16,580 nt of DNA, taken from assembly GCF_045223415.1 (NCBI RefSeq), contig NZ_JBEQZJ010000059.1, positions 1 through 16,580 of the forward strand, written 5' to 3'. This stretch comes from Hoskinsella mucinilytica. GTDB lineage: Bacteria > Bacillota_I > Bacilli_A > Erysipelotrichales > Erysipelotrichaceae. Shown piece after piece: positions 13,589 to 16,580 of this stretch. The notes under the pieces were generated by a model. That model was not told the origin of the DNA and did not search any database. It worked only from the letters and a program-made list of their open reading frames with translations. A program made the position numbers and the translations under genes. Numbering within the stretch: position 1 is the stretch's first letter; every line of letters begins with the position of its first letter.

Positions 13589-16034
13589 CCTTAAGTGCAC
13601 GCATGGAATTCAATACCGCTAATAAAGTTACACCAACATCTGCGAATACACCCATCCACATATTACTTAGACCTAAAATCGTTAACAGAAGAACACCGAT
13701 TTTCACAACCAAGGAGAAGGTCACATTTTGCCATAAGATCACCATGGTCTTACGTGCGATACGAATGGCGACACTCAAAGAAGCCGGATCATCTTTCATC
13801 AATACGACATCCGCAGCTTCAATGGCTGCATCACTACCGATGCCTCCCATCGCAACACCAATATCTGCTCTGGCTAACACAGGAGCATCATTGATACCAT
13901 CACCGACAAAAGCAAGTTTTCGTTTCTCTGCCTCTTGGCTCAACAAGGTTTCTACACGTTCCACTTTATCTGCCGGTAGTAATTGCATATGAACTTCATC
14001 TAACCCTAATTTATTAGCAACATCATCACCGACTTCTTGACGATCTCCACTCAACATGACACATTTTTTTACACCGCTTGCCTTTAATGCAGCAATTGCC
14101 GCTTTACTTGTTTCTTTGATTTCATCTGCAATCAACACATATCCTTGATATACACCATCATAGGCAATATGAATGATGGTACCGATGGCATGACTTGTTT
14201 CATAATCGATATGATATCGTTCCATTAACTTATGATTACCTGCCAAAAGCTCTTTTCCAAGATATTGGACACGTACGCCATTGCCTGCCACCTCTTCATA
14301 ATTCGCAAGCTTTGTCTGATCGATTTCACTATCATATGCCTTGGCAATGCTTAATGCAATCGGATGATTAGAGTAATATTCTCCATATGCCGCAAGCTGT
14401 AACAACTCACTTTGAGAACATGCTAAAGAATGAAGTTCACTAACCCCAAAGACCCCTTTGGTCAATGTTCCTGTTTTATCAAATACTACCGTATCTACAT
14501 TCTTAAGTGCTTCTAGATAGTTTCCACCTTTGATCAAGATTCCTTGTTTACTAGCTGCTCCGATACCGGCAAACATACCCAAAGGTACGGAAATGACCAG
14601 AGCACATGGACATGATACTACCAAGAAGGTCAACGCACGATATAGCCATTGAGAAAATTGTGCATCTTGTATGAACAGCGTTGGAACCACAACAACAAGA
14701 ATCGCCAATACAACTACAGTAGGTGTATATATTCTTGCGAATTTTGTGATAAATTTTTCCATTGGTGCTTTTTTACTGCTGGCATTTTCCACAAGCTCCA
14801 AAATTCTTGAAACCGTAGATTCTCCATATTCCTTATTCACACGAAGCTTTAATACACCATTTAGATTTACCACACCTGCAAGCACCTCATCCCCCTTTTG
14901 TACTTCTCTAGGCATGGATTCTCCGGTCAAAGCAGAAGTATCTAAAGAAGATGTTCCTTCTATTACTTCACCATCCAAAGGAACACGTTCCCCTGGTTTT
15001 ACCAAGATCAAGTCATTGATGGAAACACGTTTTGGATCAACCTTTGTTTCTTTACCATCTATTAATAAATTCGCATGATCAGCTCTGATGTTCATCAAAG
15101 ATGAAATAGATTTTCTTGATCGATTCACTGCATAAGATTGAAACATCTCACCGATTTCATAAAAAATCATAACTGCTACAGCTTCTTCATAAGATTGAAC
15201 CGCAAAAGCTCCGATGGTCGCAATGCTCATTAAGAAGTTTTCATCAAATACTTCTCCTCTTAAGATATTTTTGATTGCAGTAAATACCACTTTACCGCCG
15301 GCACAAACATAAGCCGCAATAAAGATCCATAAAGAATAGCTTTCTTTTTCTAAAAGGATCGCCACAAGGAATAATAGGATACCTGCATATAAACGATAGT
15401 TATCTCGAATCGAAAACAAGGATCTTTTCTCTTGTTTCTCCTGCTTTTCCATCGTAACGATCACACCATCCTCTAAAGTTGGAATCGTGTCTTGAATTTG
15501 TTTTAATGTATCCTCTTTGTGTGTTTGATCTTGTAATTCAACAAATAATACACCGGTTGAAAAATTCAGACTTGCATCCTTAACATTTTTCATATTTTTG
15601 ATATGCTGTTCTATTTTCGCTGCACAGCTAGCGCAATCTAAACCTTCAATATAAAGCTTTTCTGCTTTTTCTAACACACGTTCCTCATGTGGCTTGTGAT
15701 CATGTCCACACGTACAACCATCATGATGTTCATGGTGGTGTTCATGTTCACAACAATCACCATGATGTTCATGTTCGTGGTGGTGTTCTTGCATCGTATC
15801 TGATGGATGTGTTTTCTTATCTTTTGTGACATCAATGACACGCACATCAGGTTCAAGCCCTACCACACAAGTTCGGATATCTTCTTCCATTTCTTGTTCA
15901 CAATCCACAAATAATTTTTTTGAAACAAAATCTACACTGGCTTCCTTTACCCCGGTAAGCCTACCAATCTTTTTCTCTATCTTCATTGCACAGTTTGCAC
16001 AGTCCAAACCATCTAAAAGATAAATCTTTTCCAT
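13581..16034 (-). CDS. cadA: Zn2+/Cd2+/Pb2+ P1B-type ATPase, two HMA domains and His-rich linker
   Basis: This 817-aa membrane pump exports divalent soft metals using ATP. Two HMA domains carry GLDCANC (C12, C15) and GLDCASC (C134, C137). Between them, residues 84-116 contain 15 His and four Cys (C94, 95, 107, 109). The ATPase core has TGES (370-373), the transmembrane CPC at 475-477 (SCPCALVISVPLGM), the phosphorylated DKTGT (D519), the P1B-specific SNHP (555-558) and GDGINDAP (711-718). In the last helices, N770 and K778 and D799 in DVGVTLLAVLN fit the Zn/Cd/Pb (P1B-2) class rather than the copper class. The start has GGAGGG eight nt upstream. It lies 23 nt after the CadC-like regulator in one operon. 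The exact metal is not shown by sequence. Confidence 0.95.
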   Translation of the reverse strand: MEKIYLLDGLDCANCAMKIEKKIGRLTGVKEASVDFVSKKLFVDCEQEMEEDIRTCVVGLEPDVRVIDVTKDKKTHPSDTMQEHHHEHEHHGDCCEHEHHHEHHDGCTCGHDHKPHEERVLEKAEKLYIEGLDCASCAAKIEQHIKNMKNVKDASLNFSTGVLFVELQDQTHKEDTLKQIQDTIPTLEDGVIVTMEKQEKQEKRSLFSIRDNYRLYAGILLFLVAILLEKESYSLWIFIAAYVCAGGKVVFTAIKNILRGEVFDENFLMSIATIGAFAVQSYEEAVAVMIFYEIGEMFQSYAVNRSRKSISSLMNIRADHANLLIDGKETKVDPKRVSINDLILVKPGERVPLDGEVIEGTSSLDTSALTGESMPREVQKGDEVLAGVVNLNGVLKLRVNKEYGESTVSRILELVENASSKKAPMEKFITKFARIYTPTVVVLAILVVVVPTLFIQDAQFSQWLYRALTFLVVSCPCALVISVPLGMFAGIGAASKQGILIKGGNYLEALKNVDTVVFDKTGTLTKGVFGVSELHSLACSQSELLQLAAYGEYYSNHPIALSIAKAYDSEIDQTKLANYEEVAGNGVRVQYLGKELLAGNHKLMERYHIDYETSHAIGTIIHIAYDGVYQGYVLIADEIKETSKAAIAALKASGVKKCVMLSGDRQEVGDDVANKLGLDEVHMQLLPADKVERVETLLSQEAEKRKLAFVGDGINDAPVLARADIGVAMGGIGSDAAIEAADVVLMKDDPASLSVAIRIARKTMVILWQNVTFSLVVKIGVLLLTILGLSNMWMGVFADVGVTLLAVLNSMRALKVD

Positions 16035-16057
16035 AATGTTTACCCTCCTTATCGGTA

Positions 16058-16417
16058 TTACGATTCCAGAATATGAGCTAAGCCCGCATCATAAATCATC
16101 TGTATATGCTCATCATCTAAGGAATAATATATATTTTTTCCACTGCGTCGATATTTTATCAATCGATTTTGCCGCAATACACTTAATTGATGAGAAACAG
16201 CTGACTGTGTCATCTCCAATAAAATAGAGATATCACAAACACATAATTCCTCTTTGAATAACAGGCTTAAAATTTTTAAGCGTGTAGGATCTGCAAACAT
16301 TTTAAACAATACAGAAAGATCATTGAATTGATCCTGTGTCAGCATTTCCTTTTGTATGCGATTTACAACATCCTCGTGGACTTGTAATTCTTCACAGCAT
16401 GGTGCTTTTTTATCCAT
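16058..16417 (-). CDS. cadC: ArsR/SmtB-family metal-sensing repressor, CadC-like
   Basis: This 119-aa winged-helix repressor should release DNA when it binds Cd, Pb or Zn. The core is FADPTRLKILSLLFKEEL (41-58), then CVC at 59-61, and the recognition helix QSAVSHQLSVLRQ (71-83). The metal thiolates fit CadC: C59 and C61 match C58/C60 of the S. aureus protein, with C7 and C8 at the N-terminus. The alpha-5 zinc ligands also match: D102, H104, H115 and E118 against D101, H103, H114 and E117. The start is placed at the ATG 16415-16417, with GAGG about nine nt upstream; earlier frame codons run back through the operator and promoter and are not translated. ATGs at 16423 and 16426 sit on the ribosome site. 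It heads the operon with the ATPase and probably represses itself. Confidence 0.93.
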   Translation of the reverse strand: MDKKAPCCEELQVHEDVVNRIQKEMLTQDQFNDLSVLFKMFADPTRLKILSLLFKEELCVCDISILLEMTQSAVSHQLSVLRQNRLIKYRRSGKNIYYSLDDEHIQMIYDAGLAHILES

Positions 16418-16436
16418 ATTCATCATCCTCACTTTA

Positions 16437-16460
16437 ACATATGAATATATGTTCATATGT
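16437..16460 (-). promoter_or_regulatory. ArsR/CadC-type operator
   Basis: A perfect inverted repeat has 9-bp arms, ACATATGAA (16437-16445) and TTCATATGT (16452-16460), around a 6-nt spacer. It begins at the base after the -10 box and covers the transcription start. The form matches ArsR-family operators, so CadC-like binding is likely. Confidence 0.88.
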
Positions 16461-16489
16461 ATTATAATCCAAATGTTTTGATTTGTAAA
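16461..16489 (-). promoter_or_regulatory. promoter of the cadC-cadA operon
   Basis: On the minus strand, TTTACA (16484-16489) and TATAAT (16461-16466) are separated by 17 nt. Initiation is expected near 16454, inside the operator. Confidence 0.82.
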
Positions 16490-16521
16490 GAAAAAGCTTC
16501 TGAATATTACACAGAAGCTTT
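16490..16521 (-). terminator. intrinsic terminator from the upstream minus-strand gene
   Basis: A perfect 10-bp stem AAAGCTTCTG/CAGAAGCTTT (16493-16502 with 16512-16521) with a 9-nt loop is followed on the minus strand by TTTTTC. It shields the cad promoter from read-through of the gene to the right of the window. Confidence 0.8.
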
Positions 16522-16527
16522 CGTATA

Positions 16528-16556
16528 ATAAAAGCAGGAAGAAAAACAACCTGCTT
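16528..16556 (-). terminator. second, tandem terminator hairpin
   Basis: AAGCAGG (16532-16538) pairs with CCTGCTT (16550-16556) over an 11-nt loop, and on the minus strand TTTTATTAT follows. It would be met before the 16490-16521 terminator by transcripts entering from the right. Confidence 0.65.
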
Positions 16557-16580
16557 ACTATAAAATTGAATATGTTAAAC

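Noticed and set aside
13541..13600. Extension of the thioredoxin-like protein overlapping the ATPase gene
   Set aside because: The lipoprotein signal and AGAGGTG site both place the start at 13540; the extra 20 residues run through the internal promoter.
13603..13992. 129-aa plus-strand frame opposite the ATPase
   Set aside because: It is antisense to a highly conserved region of the ATPase, with no ribosome site or recognisable domain; the same applies to the 135-aa frame at 14671-15078 and the 128-aa frame at 12264-12650.
15671..15856. 61-aa His/Met-rich minus-strand frame
   Set aside because: It lies in another frame of the His-rich linker of the metal ATPase; its composition is a by-product of that repeat and it has no ribosome site.
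16418..16549. N-terminal extension of the ArsR regulator with hydrophobic residues
   Set aside because: This stretch contains the promoter, the operator and a terminator hairpin, and has no match in the family; the ATG at 16417 is the sensible start.

Overview
The window reads as a low-GC Gram-positive (Bacillota) chromosome. The reasons are AT-rich sequence, strong AGGAGG-type ribosome binding sites, consensus TTGACA/TATAAT promoters, many T-tailed hairpins, and gene types common in spore-forming gut Firmicutes. A SleC-like spore cortex-lytic protein points to a spore-former. An Erysipelotrichia or clostridial relative is plausible, but the exact lineage is inference. I see no tRNA, rRNA, CRISPR array, insertion sequence or prophage, and the DNA is densely coding. 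Every gene is on the minus strand except a two-gene plus-strand operon in the middle (padR and a DUF2812 membrane protein).

Reading the minus strand from right to left. (1) 16.5-13.1 kb is a heavy-metal resistance operon. It has two tandem terminators from the gene upstream, then a promoter with a perfect ArsR-type operator, a CadC-like metal sensor, a Zn/Cd/Pb P1B-ATPase with two HMA domains and a His/Cys-rich linker, and a thioredoxin-like lipoprotein with its own internal promoter. (2) 13.0-11.5 kb has a strong promoter driving an FMN-dependent alpha-hydroxy-acid dehydrogenase with a Cys-rich N-terminus, followed by a compact inorganic-pyrophosphatase-like protein with an altered metal motif and a terminator that starts inside its stop codon. 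(3) 11.4-8.7 kb is a run of a DUF4358-type lipoprotein, a YihY/BrkB membrane protein and an RlmD/RlmCD-type rRNA uracil methyltransferase with a complete Fe-S cysteine set. (4) 8.4-6.7 kb, plus strand, is padR and DUF2812, whose promoter spacer is entirely a palindrome, with a second copy just downstream. (5) 6.5-5.2 kb is an NhaC-type Na+/H+ antiporter broken by one in-frame TAA. (6) 5.1-4.7 kb is a small cysteine-rich protein. (7) 4.6-1.7 kb is a large PAS/GGDEF/GAF diguanylate cyclase with a small membrane protein behind it. (8) 1.5-0.05 kb is a SleC-like cortex-lytic protein encoded as two translationally coupled ORFs, closed by a terminator.

The most notable points are the split SleC with an odd start region, the palindrome-filled padR promoter, the nonsense-interrupted antiporter, the pyrophosphatase-like gene with an altered active-site motif, CxxC pairs in three PAS-like parts of the cyclase, and the thiol-redox lipoprotein attached to the metal-efflux operon. 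There is no gene-free stretch longer than 300 bases. The longest gaps (6490-6770 and 8438-8711) hold regulatory elements described below.
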